Shown here piece after piece: positions 1-12,100 of a DNA stretch of 64,000 nucleotides. Source of the stretch: Apostichopus japonicus (taxonomy: Eukaryota; Echinodermata; Holothuroidea; Aspidochirotida; Stichopodidae). A model generated the notes under the pieces. It searched no databases and was not told where the DNA came from. It worked only from the letters and a program-made list of their open reading frames with translations. Location of the stretch: NCBI RefSeq assembly GCF_037975245.1, contig NC_092576.1, forward strand, positions 41,918,611 through 41,982,610, given 5' to 3'. The translations under genes were made by a program, and so were the position numbers. Within the stretch, counting starts at the first letter, position 1. Each line of letters starts with the position of its first letter.

Positions 1-3000
1 TTGATGGTACCAGTTAATGCACACAAATAAAGAGGTGTATACAAGAAAATATAAGTAATGATGTTTTGATGTTACCAGTGATTGCACACAAATAAAGAGG
101 TGTATAGAGTAAAATATAAGTAATGATGTTTTGATGGTACCAGCTACTGCACACAAATAAAGGGGTGTATACAGTAAAATATCAGTAATGATGTATTGAT
201 GGTACCATCTACCGCACACAAATAAAGAGGTGTATACAGTAAAATATACGTAATGATGTTTTGATGGTACCAGCTACTGCACACAAATAAGGGGTGTATA
301 CAGTAAAATATAAGTAATGATGTTTTGATGGTACCATCTACCGCACACAAATAAAGAGGTGTATACAGTAAAATATATGTAATGATGTTTTGATGGTACC
401 AGCTACTGCACACAAATAAAGGGGTGTATACAGTAAAATATAAGTAATGATGTTTTGATGGTACCAGTTGCTGCACACAATTAAAGAGGTGTATACAGTA
501 AAATATACGTAATGGTGTTTTGATGGTACCAGTGGCTGCACACAAATAAAGGGGTGGATACAGTAAAATATAAGTAATGATGTTTTGATGGTACCAGTTA
601 TTGCACACATGAAGAGGTGTATACAGTAAAATATAAGTAATGATGTTGTGATGGTGCCAGTTATTGCACAAAAATAAAGAGGTGTATACAGTAAAATATA
701 AGTAATGATGTATTGATGGTACCAGTAACTGCACACAAATAAAGAGGTGTATACAGTAAAATATAAGTAATGATGTTTTGATGGTACCATCTACCGCACA
801 CAAATAAAGAGGTGTATACAGTAAAATATATGTAATGATGTTTTAATGGTACCAGCTACTGCACACAAATAAAGGGGTGTATAAAGTAAAATATAAGTAA
901 TGATGTTTTGATGTTACCAGTGACTGCACACAAATAAAGGGGTGGATACAGTGAAATATAAGTAATGATGTTTTGATGGTACCAGTAACTGCACACAATT
1001 AAAGAGGTGTATACAGTAAAATATACGTAATGATGTTTTGATGGTACAAGCTACTGCACACAAATAAAGGGGTGTATACAGTAAAATTTAAGTAATGATG
1101 TTTTGATGGTACCAGTTAATGCACACAAATAAAGAGGTGTATACAATAAAATATAAGTAATGATGTTTTGATGTTACCAGTGATTGCACACAAATAAAGA
1201 TGTGTATAGAGTAAAATATAAGTAATGATGTTTTGATGGTACCAGCTACTGCACACAAATAAAGGGGTGTATACAGTAAAATATAAGTAATGATGTTTTG
1301 ATGGTACCAGCTACTGCACACAAATAAAGAGGTGTATACAGTAAAATATACGTAATGATGTTTTGATGGTACCAGCTACTGCACACAAATAAGGGGTGTA
1401 TACAGTAAAATATAAGTTATGATGTTTTGATGGTACCATCTACCGCACACAAATAAAGAGGTGTATACAGTAAAATATATGTAATGATGTTTTAATGGTA
1501 CCAGCTACTGCACACAAATAAAGGGGTGTATAAAGTAAAATATAAGTAATGATGTTTTGATGTTACCAGTGACTGCACACAAATAAAGGGGTGGATACAG
1601 TAAAATATAATTAATGATGTTTTGATGGTACCAGTAACTGCACACAATTAAAGAGGTGTATACAGTAAAATATACGTAATGATGTTTTGATGGTACAAGC
1701 TACTGCACACAAATAAAGGGGTGTATACAGTAAAATTTAAGTAATGATGTTTTGATGGTACCAGTTAATGCACACAAATAAAGAGGTGTATACAATAAAA
1801 TATAAATAATGATGTTTTGATGTTACCAGTGATTGCACACAAATAAAGATGTGTATAGAGTAAAATATAAGTAATGATGTTTTGATGTTACCAGTGATTG
1901 CACACAAATAAAGGGGTGTATACAGTAAAATATACGTAATGTTTTGATGGTACCAGCTACTGCACACAAATAAGGGGTGTATACATTAAAATATAAGTAA
2001 TGATGTTTTGATGGTACCATCTACCGCACACAAATAAAGAGGTGTATACAGTAAAATATATGTAATGATGTTTTGATGGTACCAGCTACTGCACACAAAT
2101 AAGGGATGTATACATTAAAATATAAGTAATGATGTTTTGATGGTACCAGCTACTGCACACAAATAAAGGGGTGTATACAGTAAAATATAAGTAATGATGT
2201 TTTGATGGTACCAGTTACTGCACACAATTAAAGAGGTGTATACAGTAAAATATACGTAATGATGTTTTGATGGTACAAGCTACTGCACACAAATAAAGGG
2301 GTGTATACAGTAAAATATAAGTAATGATGTTTTGATGGTACCAGTTAATGCACACAAATAAAGAGGTGTATACAGTAAAATATAAGTAATGATGTTTTGA
2401 TGTTACCAGTGATTGCACACAAATAAAGAGGTGTATAGAGTAAAATATAAGTAATGATGTTTTGATGGTACCAGCTACTGCACACAAATAAAGGGGTGTA
2501 TTAAGTAAAATATAAGTAATGATGTATTGATGGTACCAGTAACTGCACACAAATAAAGAGGTGTATACAGTAAAATATATGTAATGATGTTTTGATGGTA
2601 CCAGCTACTGCACACAAATAAAGCTGTGTATACAGTAAAATATAAGTAATGATGTTTTGATGGTACCAGTTACTGCACACAATTAAAGAGGTGTATACAG
2701 TAAAATATAAGTAATGATGTTTTGATGGTACCAGCTACTGCACACAAATAAAGGGGTGTATACAGTAAAATATAAGTAATGATGTTTTGATGGTACCAGT
2801 GGCTGCACACAAATAAAGGGGTGTATACAGTAAAATATAAGTAATGATGTTTTGATGGTACCAGTAACTGCACACAAATAAAGAGGTGTATACAGTAAAA
2901 TATATGTAATGATGCTTTGATGGTACCAGCTACTGCACACAAATAAAGGGGTGTATACAGTAAAATATAAGTAATGATGTTTTGATGGTACCAGCTACTG

Positions 3001-3125
3001 CACACAAATAAAGGGGTGTATACAGTAAAATATAAGTAATGATGTTTTAATGGTACCAGTTACTGAACACAAATAAAGAGGTGTATACACTTAAGTATAA
3101 GTAATGATGTTTTGACCGTACCAGC
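1..3125. repeat. 65-bp satellite array, about 48 copies
   Basis: A head-to-tail tandem repeat with a 65-bp period, recognisable by GATGGTACCAG and by CACACAAATAAAG once per unit. It is open at the left edge and decays between about 3060 and 3125. Units differ by a few substitutions and 1-bp indels. Variant strings recur about 649 bp apart (for example TTTTAATGGT at 841 and 1490), which marks a ten-unit higher-order repeat. Because 3 x 65 = 195 is divisible by three and few stops occur on the minus strand, long minus-strand frames (up to 219 codons) arise; these are artefacts. Confidence 0.97.
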
Positions 3126-4329
3126 TACAATATGAGTAATATAATATGTGCACGATGTATTAAATGTATAACTTGCATTTTGCAAAATGTGTCCAAAAAC
3201 TTCCTTTTTTATGTAATTATTAAATGTTTCTTTGTAAAATGCAGCAACTAAATTGACTAATCTTATTATTAATTCGAATGTTTGTGGAATCAATAGAGAA
3301 GACCAATTTGTTCCTGTCACATCTATATTGTGTATTCATTTGTAGTATCTCTGGTTTTCTTCATGACTCTGGTTTTGATTTCAACCATGGTAGACGAACA
3401 ACTATCATTTTCATTGAATTGAAGAAAACATCACAAAATAAAGGAGCTTTGTTTATCCACACTTCCCAGTTTGTTAAAAATTTAACTTGCATATCCTGAT
3501 TTGCACAATGGTATTTACTGATCCATTCTGTTTCCATTATGCTGTGTTAATAATTACATTTCATAATGAGCCACACTTTTTTCATGTAAAAAGCAATGTT
3601 TCTCACTTGGCACATAAATTGTTTGTACGTCAAATTGTGTTAAGTGTAGTAAAAGGCCTTGTATGAATAAAGAAATTGTATGAAAATACATCCTAAAGAA
3701 AATAGTTAAAGGCTCTGTGTACTGTGCAGTTTCCTTGAAGAACAGAAAGTGATAACTGATGTTAGACAACCCCAGCCCCTGGACATGAACTTCAGCCAGA
3801 GAACTTCCACACAGAGAATGGCACAGAAAACACCTAACCCTGGTAATTCCCAACTATCTTAAACTCATACCCCCTAGCATTTTCTGATCAATTTGGTGGG
3901 GCAACTTTATTTGTCTGAGGAGAGAGCTTTTGCATCAAACTGATTTAAAAATGTCCTTTATTAGTGATGAACATACTTTGAAAACTGGAAAGCAGGTTTT
4001 CAATTGGCCAGGACGCTGCTTACCAGCTGAGCTTTCTTTTATTTTTGTCAGTCTATGGCTTATTGTACTCCAAGCCCTTTTCATGTTCACAGTGAATGTA
4101 GCTGATGTAAGTAAGGTGAAATGGGGTACCCCTCCTATTATTTCTTGGTAGAAGACATCCGTAAATGTAGCAATTTGCAAATGTTGTTATTGATGCAAAG
4201 CATTTCATGTCGCAGTGTGATTTGACACCACTGTCCTCAGGTACGCAATGAGCAAGGACATCTCAGAGGGGGCAAGTGGGGATGTCTCACTCCCCAATCT
4301 TGGTAGAAAGTTGAAGGTTTACAGTCTTG
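3126..4329. other. Unique non-coding stretch, nothing recognised
   Basis: About 1.2 kb of mostly AT-rich sequence between the 65-bp satellite and the SINE. Open frames are short (under 100 codons), overlap on both strands and show no motif I recognise. I see no exon with convincing splice sites. Confidence 0.5.
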
Positions 4330-4680
4330 TATGAGGCTAATGCCTCCTCACATGACTTTACAACTTAACCCCTGGTCATTGGTAACTTGTCACACCCACA
4401 CACCAAAGTGTGCACAATTCAATCAATCTCTCCTGGTGCACCGCAGTGCACCACAACCACGTGTCCCACAGGGGACTTCCCATAGGGTGCAGCCACAAAC
4501 CGGCGCACGCAACTATATTTACAAGTTACCTCGCAGGTCCCCATTTATACACCTGGGTGAAGAGAGGCAATGGAGATAAAGCGCCTTGCCAAAGGACACA
4601 ACGCAATGATCTGGCCAGGGCTCGAACCTGTAATCCTTAGATCACAAGTCCACTGCCTTAACCACTTGACTACAACGCCC
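4330..4680 (-). mobile_element. tRNA-derived SINE
   Basis: Read on the minus strand, the element begins near 4680 with a tRNA-like head: box A TAGTCAAGTGG (4662-4672) and box B GGTTCGAGCCC (4618-4628) lie about 34 bp apart, as in RNA polymerase III promoters. A non-tRNA body follows with CCTTTGGCAAGGCGCTTTAT and, further on, CACCCAGGTGTATAAATGGG, a type of body seen in SINEs of several marine invertebrates. The 3-prime boundary (here set at 4330) is uncertain. The tRNA part is followed directly by the SINE body, so it is not a working tRNA gene. I do not assign a named family. Confidence 0.8.
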
Positions 4681-5094
4681 TGACAGTAGTTGGAAAATTT
4701 GAGTGCCGCAGTCGGAACTTGCCGACTGTCGCACTATAATTTACCTAGGCCTATTCATATATTCTTGTGATTGTGAATGGCCAAAAAATTTCGGTTAAGA
4801 TTGTCCTTTAATCAGTCATATTTACGTTTTCCTTGCCACTTTGAGAAATTGTTTCTCGCGATCTTTATACTCCACCGTACAAAACTTCGTAAGATTTTGA
4901 ATACTCTAAATAAAAAATGCCTAATAGAACATCTGTACAACGTTCGCCAGCTTCAATTTGGTTTATCTATGTACTAATTTTGCTATTGGGTGGGATGATC
5001 CTGTTCGCTAGCAGGCTGGCTTCAAATAAGTTCAGGATATATATGGTCTGTGGAATACAATAAAACACTCAATGCTAATCTACGGAAGCTTAAA

Positions 5095-5455
5095 AGTGCC
5101 ATCAACATAAGGAAAACTTTGCCCCATAAGTTGGACATTTTTCAGTAAATTGTTAAGATAACAACAATAGAATCTTATCAAAAATCAGGAAAATGTTGGA
5201 TTGCTCAGTTGCTTTAACTGAGCAATCCAACAATTTTCTGCAAAATGTTTAATTGACAACTTATCATACCTCGTCAATTGGACAGTTTGCTGCAAAATGT
5301 TCAATTGTTCACTTCATTCCAACTGAGCAATTGGACATTTTTCTGCAAAATGTTTAACTGACATCTTATCGTATCTCGTCAACTCAACATTTTCTGCAAC
5401 ATGCTTAATTTTTCACTTAATTCCAAATGCTCAGTTGGAATGAATTTAACAGATA
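5095..5455. repeat. Degenerate repeat with CTGCAAAATGTT words and hairpins
   Basis: The words CTGCAAAATGTT (5239, 5291, 5342) and CAATTGGACA recur in a loose tandem arrangement of 50-110 bp, some copies inverted. At its left part is the perfect hairpin listed separately. No coding potential is visible. It may be the remains of a small fold-back element. Confidence 0.6.
5195..5231. repeat. Perfect 16-bp-stem hairpin
   Basis: GTTGGATTGCTCAGTT at 5195-5210 is followed by the 5-nt loop GCTTT and by the exact reverse complement AACTGAGCAATCCAAC at 5216-5231. The arm also appears as diverged partial words nearby (5326 and 5428 regions). Confidence 0.85.
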
Positions 5456-6088
5456 AACAAATTTCACGTAAGTGATGAATAGCCCACCCCTTCCCCAAGA
5501 AATAATATTAAGCGCGCTAGGAAAAAGCACTGTATTTTTGGCAATTTACTATGTCGTCAAATAATTTGTTGCGAAAAAAAAGAGATTTTTTGAGAAAAAG
5601 TGGTCCGGGAAAGAACGTGGACACAAAAACCAAACTACCGAACGACTGATCCGCTTCCAACCCCAGTCCCCTTGCACCGGTACTGTGACTGTTACATTAA
5701 CATAGCTTTTGTAGTAGTCTATGTAGCCTTCAAACAGATAAATTATACTCAGTTGTTTACTTGCTTAACCAGAGTGATTAATAAGTTTGTGAAGTAATGG
5801 CCAGCGGTACAAATGTATCGAGAAAAAAATTTGATGGGGACTTTAAAAGGCGGTCCCGGGAGCAGGATGGGAGGGAATTCACACCCCTGCCTCTTTACCC
5901 TCTGAACAATTATCGAAAATAGAAGGCTTGAAGTAAGCCGGTGTTCATCCATGATCTAGCACGGATAGGTTCTCAAATAAGCTACTGTAAAGCTTCTTGA
6001 TCCTTGGGTAACTAAACTAAACTATAGTAATTAGCCAGAGTGAATACTGTTATGCTCGAAAACTAATAGGGTATTAAAGTCGTCGCAA

Positions 6089-6113
6089 CCCCCGCCCCTA
6101 CCCACAACGCCCC
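6089..6113 (-). other. G-quadruplex motif, minus strand (repeated in each unit)
   Basis: Four C-runs on the plus strand (6089-6093, 6095-6098, 6101-6103, 6110-6113) give four G-runs on the minus strand with loops of 1, 2 and 6 nt. This fits the usual G3+ N1-7 pattern. The motif recurs in the satellite units at the 859-bp period. Confidence 0.75.
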
Positions 6114-6198
6114 TGGTAGCTTCCGTTTACCTAATTCCGTAAACGAGACGCTTGGACGTTTCTGAACACATGGTTGGGCTAGAGTTACCCACGAAAGA

Positions 6199-6221
6199 GG
6201 GAAAGGGGGAGGGAGGTGGGG
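6199..6221 (+). other. G-quadruplex motif, plus strand (repeated in each unit)
   Basis: G-runs at 6199-6201, 6205-6209, 6211-6213 and 6218-6221 have loops of 3, 1 and 4 nt. The motif lies about 90 bp from the minus-strand motif of the same unit and is also conserved through the array. Confidence 0.75.
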
Positions 6222-6457
6222 TTAGTGCGACCGTGTGAGTAGTTCGAAGTTTTTCAGCCCTTTCTTTGCGCTTTTATATGTGCCCCTCACAGTCTGATGA
6301 TATAATAAATAATATTAAACTTATCATAGATTATATTATTGATTATTTTCATTTATCATCAAAGTTGATTACATATCATATGTTTTGTCCCCGGAGAAAT
6401 TACTCTACCACTCAATCCTCCCCACCGTTACCATAATGCTGTACTACGAATACATGT

Positions 6458-6512
6458 TTGTATTTCTCCTTAAGGGAAAATTTGCTTATTTCGACGTTAA
6501 GGAGAAATACAA
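6458..6512. repeat. Satellite hairpin (example from the first complete copy)
   Basis: TTGTATTTCTCCTTAA (6458-6473) and its exact reverse complement TTAAGGAGAAATACAA (6497-6512) flank a 23-nt loop. The same hairpin occurs once in each of the 25 units, with only occasional mismatches (for example near 12514). Confidence 0.9.
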
Positions 6513-9169
6513 GAAACCTGTATCTAATTAGAAATGCAAATTCTGGCAGTTACATTAACATAGCTTTTGTAGTAAACAGTCTATGTAGCCTTCAAGCAGA
6601 TAGCTATACTCAGTTGCTTACTTGCTCAACCAGTGTGAATTTAAGATTGTGAAGTGAGGGCCAGTGGTACAAATGTATTGAGAAAAAAAGTTGACGGGGA
6701 CTTTAAAAGGCGGCCCCGGGAGCAGGAATGGGAGAGATTTCACACCCCTGCCTCTTTACTCTCTGAACAATTATTGAAAATAGAAGGCTTGAAGTAAGCC
6801 GGTGTTCATCCATGATCTAGCACGGATAGGTTCTCAAATAAGCTACTGTAAAGCTTCCTGATCCTTGGGTAACTAAACTAAACTAATAATTAGCCAGAGT
6901 GAATACTGTTATGCTCGAAAACTAATAGGGTATTAAAGTCGTCGCAACCCCCGCCCCTACCCACAACGCCCCTGGTAGCTTTCGTTTACCTAATTCCGTA
7001 AACGAGACGCTTGGACGTTTCTGAACACATGGTTGGGCTAGAGTTACCCACGAAAGAGGGAAAGGGGGAGGGAGGTGGGGTTAGTGCGACCGTGTGAGTA
7101 GTTCGAAGTTTTTCAGCCCTTTCTTTGCGCTTTTATATGTGCCCCTCACAGTCTGATGATATAATAAATAATATTAAACTTATCATAGATTATATTATTG
7201 ATTATTTTCATTGATCATCAAAGTTGATTACATATCATATGTTTTGTCCCCGGAGAAATTACTCTACCACTCAATCCTCCCCACCGTTACCATAATGCTG
7301 TACTACGAATACATGTTTGTATTTCTCCTTAAGGGAAAATCTGCTTATTTCAACGTTAAGGAGAAATACAAGAAACTCGTATCTAATTAGAAATGCAAAT
7401 TTTGACTGTTACATTAACATAGCTTTTGTAGTAAATAGTCTATGTAGCCTTCAAGCAGATAGCTATACTCAGTTGCTTACTTGCTCAACCAGTGTGAATT
7501 TAAGATTGTGAAATGAGGGCCAGTGGTACAAATGTATCGAGAAAAAAAGTTGACGGGGACTTTAAAAGGCGGTCCCGGGGGCAGGAATGGGAGAGATTTC
7601 ACACCCCTGCCTCTTTACCCTCTGAACAATTATTGAAAATAGAAGGCTTGAAGTAAGCCGGTGTTCATCCATGATTTAACACGGATAGGTTCTCAAATAA
7701 GCTACTGTAAAGCTTCTTGATCCTTGGGTAACTAAACTAAACTAATAATTAGCCAGAGTGAATACTGTTATGCTCGAAAACTAATAGGGTATTAAAGTCG
7801 TCGCAACCCCCGCCCCTACCCACAACGCCCCTGGTAGCTTCCGTTTACCTAATTCCGTAAACGAGACGCTTGGACGTTTCTGAACAGATGGTTGGGCTAG
7901 AGTTACCCACGAAAGAGGGAAAGGGGGAGGGAGGTGGGGTTAGTGCGACCGTGTGAGTAGTTCGAAGTTTTTCAGCCCTTTCTTTGCGCTTTTATATGTG
8001 CCCCTCACAGTCTGATGATATAATAAATAATATTAAACTTATCATAGATTATATTATTGATTATTTTCATTTATCATCAAAGTTGATTACATATCATATG
8101 TTTTGTCCCCGGAGAAATTACTCTACCACTCAATCCTCCCCACCGTTACCATAATGCTGTACTACGAATACATGTTTGTATTTCTCCTTAAGGGAAAATT
8201 TGCTTATTTCAACGTTAAGGAGAAATACAAGAAACTCGTATCTAATTAGAAATACAAATTTTGACTGTTACATTAACATATAGCTTTTGTAGTAAATAGT
8301 CCATGTAGCCTTCAAGCAGATAGCTATACTCAGTTGCTTACTTGCTCAACCAGTGTGAATTTAAGCTTGTGAAGTGAGGGCCAGTGGTACAAATGTATCG
8401 AAAAAAGTTGATGGGGACTTTAAAAGGCGGTTCCGGGAGCAGGAATGGGAGAGATTTCACACCCCTGCCTCTTTACCCTCTGAACAATTATTGAAAATAG
8501 AAGGCTTGAAGTAAGCCGGTGTTCATCCATGATTTAACACGGATAGGTTCTCAAATAAGCTACTGTAAAGCTTCTTGATCCTTGGGTAACTAAACTAAAC
8601 TAATAATTAGCCAGAGTGAATACTGTTATGCTCGAAAACTAATAGGGTATTAAAGTCGTCGCAACCCCCGCCCCTACCCACAACGCCCCTGGTAGCTTTC
8701 GTTTACCTAATTCCGTAAACGAGACGCTTGGACGTTTCTGAACAGATGGTTGGGCTAGAGTTACCCACGAAAGAGGGAAAGGGGGAGGGAGGTGGGGTTA
8801 GTGCGACCGTGTGAGTAGTTCGAAGTTTTTCAGCCCTTTCTTTGCGCTTTTATATGTGCCCCTCACAGTCTGATGATATAATAAATAATATTAAACTTAT
8901 CATAGATTATATTATTGATTATTTTCATTTATCATCAAAGTTGATTACATATCATATGTTTTGTCCCCGGAGAAATTACTCTACCACTCAATCCTCCCCA
9001 CCGTTACCATAATGCTGTACTACGAATACATGTTTGTATTTCTCCTTAAGGGAAAATTTGCTTATTTCGACGTTAAGGAGAAATACAAGAAACCTGTATC
9101 TAATTAGAAATGCAAATTCTGGCAGTTACATTAACATAGCTTTTGTAGTAAACAGTCTATGTAGCCTTC

Positions 9170-12100
9170 AAGCAGATAGCTATACTCAGTTGCTTACTTG
9201 CTCAACCAGTGTGAATTTAAGATTGTGAAGTGAGGGCCAGTGGTACAAATGTATTGAGAAAAAAAGTTGACGGGGACTTTAAAAGGCGGTCCCGGGAGCA
9301 GGAATGGGAGAGATTTCACACCCCTGCCTCTTTACTCTCTGAACAATTATTGAAAATAGAAGGCTTGAAGTAAGCCGGTGTTCATCCATGATCTAGCACG
9401 GATAGGTTCTCAAATAAGCTACTGTAAAGCTTCCTGATCCTTGGGTAACTAAACTAAACTAATAATTAGCCAGAGTGAATACTGTTATGCTCGAAAACTA
9501 ATAGGGTATTAAAGTCGTCGCAACCCCCGCCCCTACCCACAACGCCCCTGGTAGCTTTCGTTTACCTAATTCCGTAAACGAGACGCTTGGACGTTTCTGA
9601 ACACATGGTTGGGCTAGAGTTACCCACGAAAGAGGGAAAGGGGGAGGGAGGTGGGGTTAGTGCGACCGTGTGAGTAGTTCGAAGTTTTTCAGCCCTTTCT
9701 TTGCGCTTTTATATGTGCCCCTCACAGTCTGATGATATAATAAATAATATTAAACTTATCATAGATTATATTATTGATTATTTTCATTGATCATCAAAGT
9801 TGATTACATATCATATGTTTTGTCCCCGGAGAAATTACTCTACCACTCAATCCTCCCCACCGTTACCATAATGCTGTACTACGAATACATGTTTGTATTT
9901 CTCCTTAAGGGAAAATCTGCTTATTTCAACGTTAAGGAGAAATACAAGAAACTCGTATCTAATTAGAAATGCAAATTTTGACTGTTACATTAACATATAT
10001 CTTTTGTAGTAAATAGTCTATGTAGCCTTCAAGCAGATAGCTATACTCAGTTGCTTACTTGCTCAACCAATGTGAATTGAAGATTGTGAAGTGAGGGCCA
10101 GTGGTACAAATGTATCGAAAAAAGTTGACGGGGACTTTAAAAGGCGGTCCCGGGAGCAGGAATGGGAGAGAATTCACACCCCTGCCTCTTTACCCTCTGA
10201 ACAATTATCGAAAATAGAAGGCTTGAAGTAAGCCGGTGTTCATCCATGATCTAGCACGGATAGGTTCTCAAATAAGCTACTGTAAAGCTTCCTGATCCTT
10301 GGGTAACTAAACTAAACTAATAATTAGCCAGAGTGAATACTGTTATGCTCGAAAACTAATAGGGTATTAAAGTCGTCGCAACCCCCGCCCCTACCCACAA
10401 CGCCCCTGGTAGCTTTCGTTTACCTAATTCCGTAAACGAGACGCTTGGACGTTTCTGAACACATGGTTGGGCTAGAGTTACCCACGAAAGAGGGAAAGGG
10501 GGAGGGAGGTGGGGTTAGTGCGACCGTGTGAGTAGTTCGAAGTTTTTTCAGCCCTTTCTTTGCGCTTTTATATGTGCCCCTCACAGTCTGATGATATAAT
10601 AAATAATATTAAACTTATCATAGATTATATTATTGATTATTTTCATTTATCATCAAAGTTGATTACATATCATATGTTTTGTCCCCGGAGAAATTACTCT
10701 ACCACTCAATCCTCCCCACCGTTACCATAATGCTGTACTACGAATACATGTTTGTATTTCTCCTTAAGGGAAAATTTGCTTATTTCAACGTTAAGGAGAA
10801 ATACAAGAAACTGGTATCTAATTAGAAATGCAAATTCTGGCTGTTACATTAACATGGCTTTTGTAGTAAACAGTCTATGTAGCCTTCAAGCAGATGACTA
10901 TACTCAGGTGCTTACTTGCTTAACCAGAGGGATTAATAAGTTTGTGAAGTGATGGCCAGCGGTACAAATGTATCGAGAAAAAAAGTTGATGGGGACTTTA
11001 AAAGGCGGTCCCGGGAGCAGGAATGGGAGAGAATTCACACCCCTGCCTCTTTACTCTCTGAACAATTATTGAAAATAGAAGGCTTGAAGTAAGCCGGTGT
11101 TCATCCATGATCTAGCACGGATAGGTTCTCAAATAAGCTACTGTAAAGCTTCCTGATCCTTGGGTAACTAAACTAAACTAATAATTAGCCAGAGTGAATA
11201 CTGTTATGCTCGAAAACTAATAGGGTATTAAAGTCGTCGCAACCCCGCCCCTACCCACAACGCCCCTGGTAGCTTTCGTTTACCTAATTCCGTAAACGAG
11301 ACGCTTGGACGTTTCTGAACAGATGGTTGGGCTAGAGTTACCCACGAAAGAGGGAAAGGGGGAGGGAGGTGGGGTTAGTGCGACCGTGTGAGTAGTTCGA
11401 AGTTTTTCAGCCCTTTCTTTGCGCTTTTATATGTGCCCCTCACAGTCTGATGATATAATAAATAATATTAAACTTATCATAGATTATATTATTGATTATT
11501 TTCATTGATCATCAAAGTTTATTACATATCATATGTTTTGTCCCCGGAGAAATTACTCTACCACTCAATCCTCCCCACCGTTACCATAATGCTGTACTAC
11601 GAATACATGTTTGTATTTCTCCTTAAGGGAAAATTTGCTTATTTCGACGTTAAGGAGAAATACAAGAAACTCGTATCTAATTAGAAATGCAAATTCTGGC
11701 AGTTACATTAACATAGCTTTTGTAGTAAACAGTCTATGTAGCCTTCAAGCAAATAGCTATACTCAGTTGCTTACTTGCTCAACCAGTGTGAATTTAAGAT
11801 TGTGAAGTGAGGGCCAGTGGTACAAATGTATTGAGAAAAAAAGTTGACGGGGACTTTAAAAGGCGGTCTCGGGAGCAGGAATGGGAGAGAATTCACACCC
11901 CTGCCTCTTTACCCTCTGAACAATTATCGAAAATAGAAGGCTTGAAGTAAGCCGGTGTTCATCCATGATCTAGCACGGATAGGTTCTCAAATAAGCTACT
12001 GTAAAGCTTCCTGATCCTTTGGTAACTAAACTAAACTAATAATTAGCCAGAGTGAATACTGTTATGCTCGAAAACTAATAGGGTATTAAAGTCGTCGCAA

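Noticed and set aside
144-3005. Long minus-strand open frames rich in YILLYTPLYLCAV repeats
   Set aside because: They follow the 65-bp satellite; three units make a whole number of codons, so open frames arise without coding.
4618-4680. tRNA gene on the minus strand
   Set aside because: Box A and box B are present, but the sequence continues into a SINE body and the cloverleaf 3-prime half is not intact.
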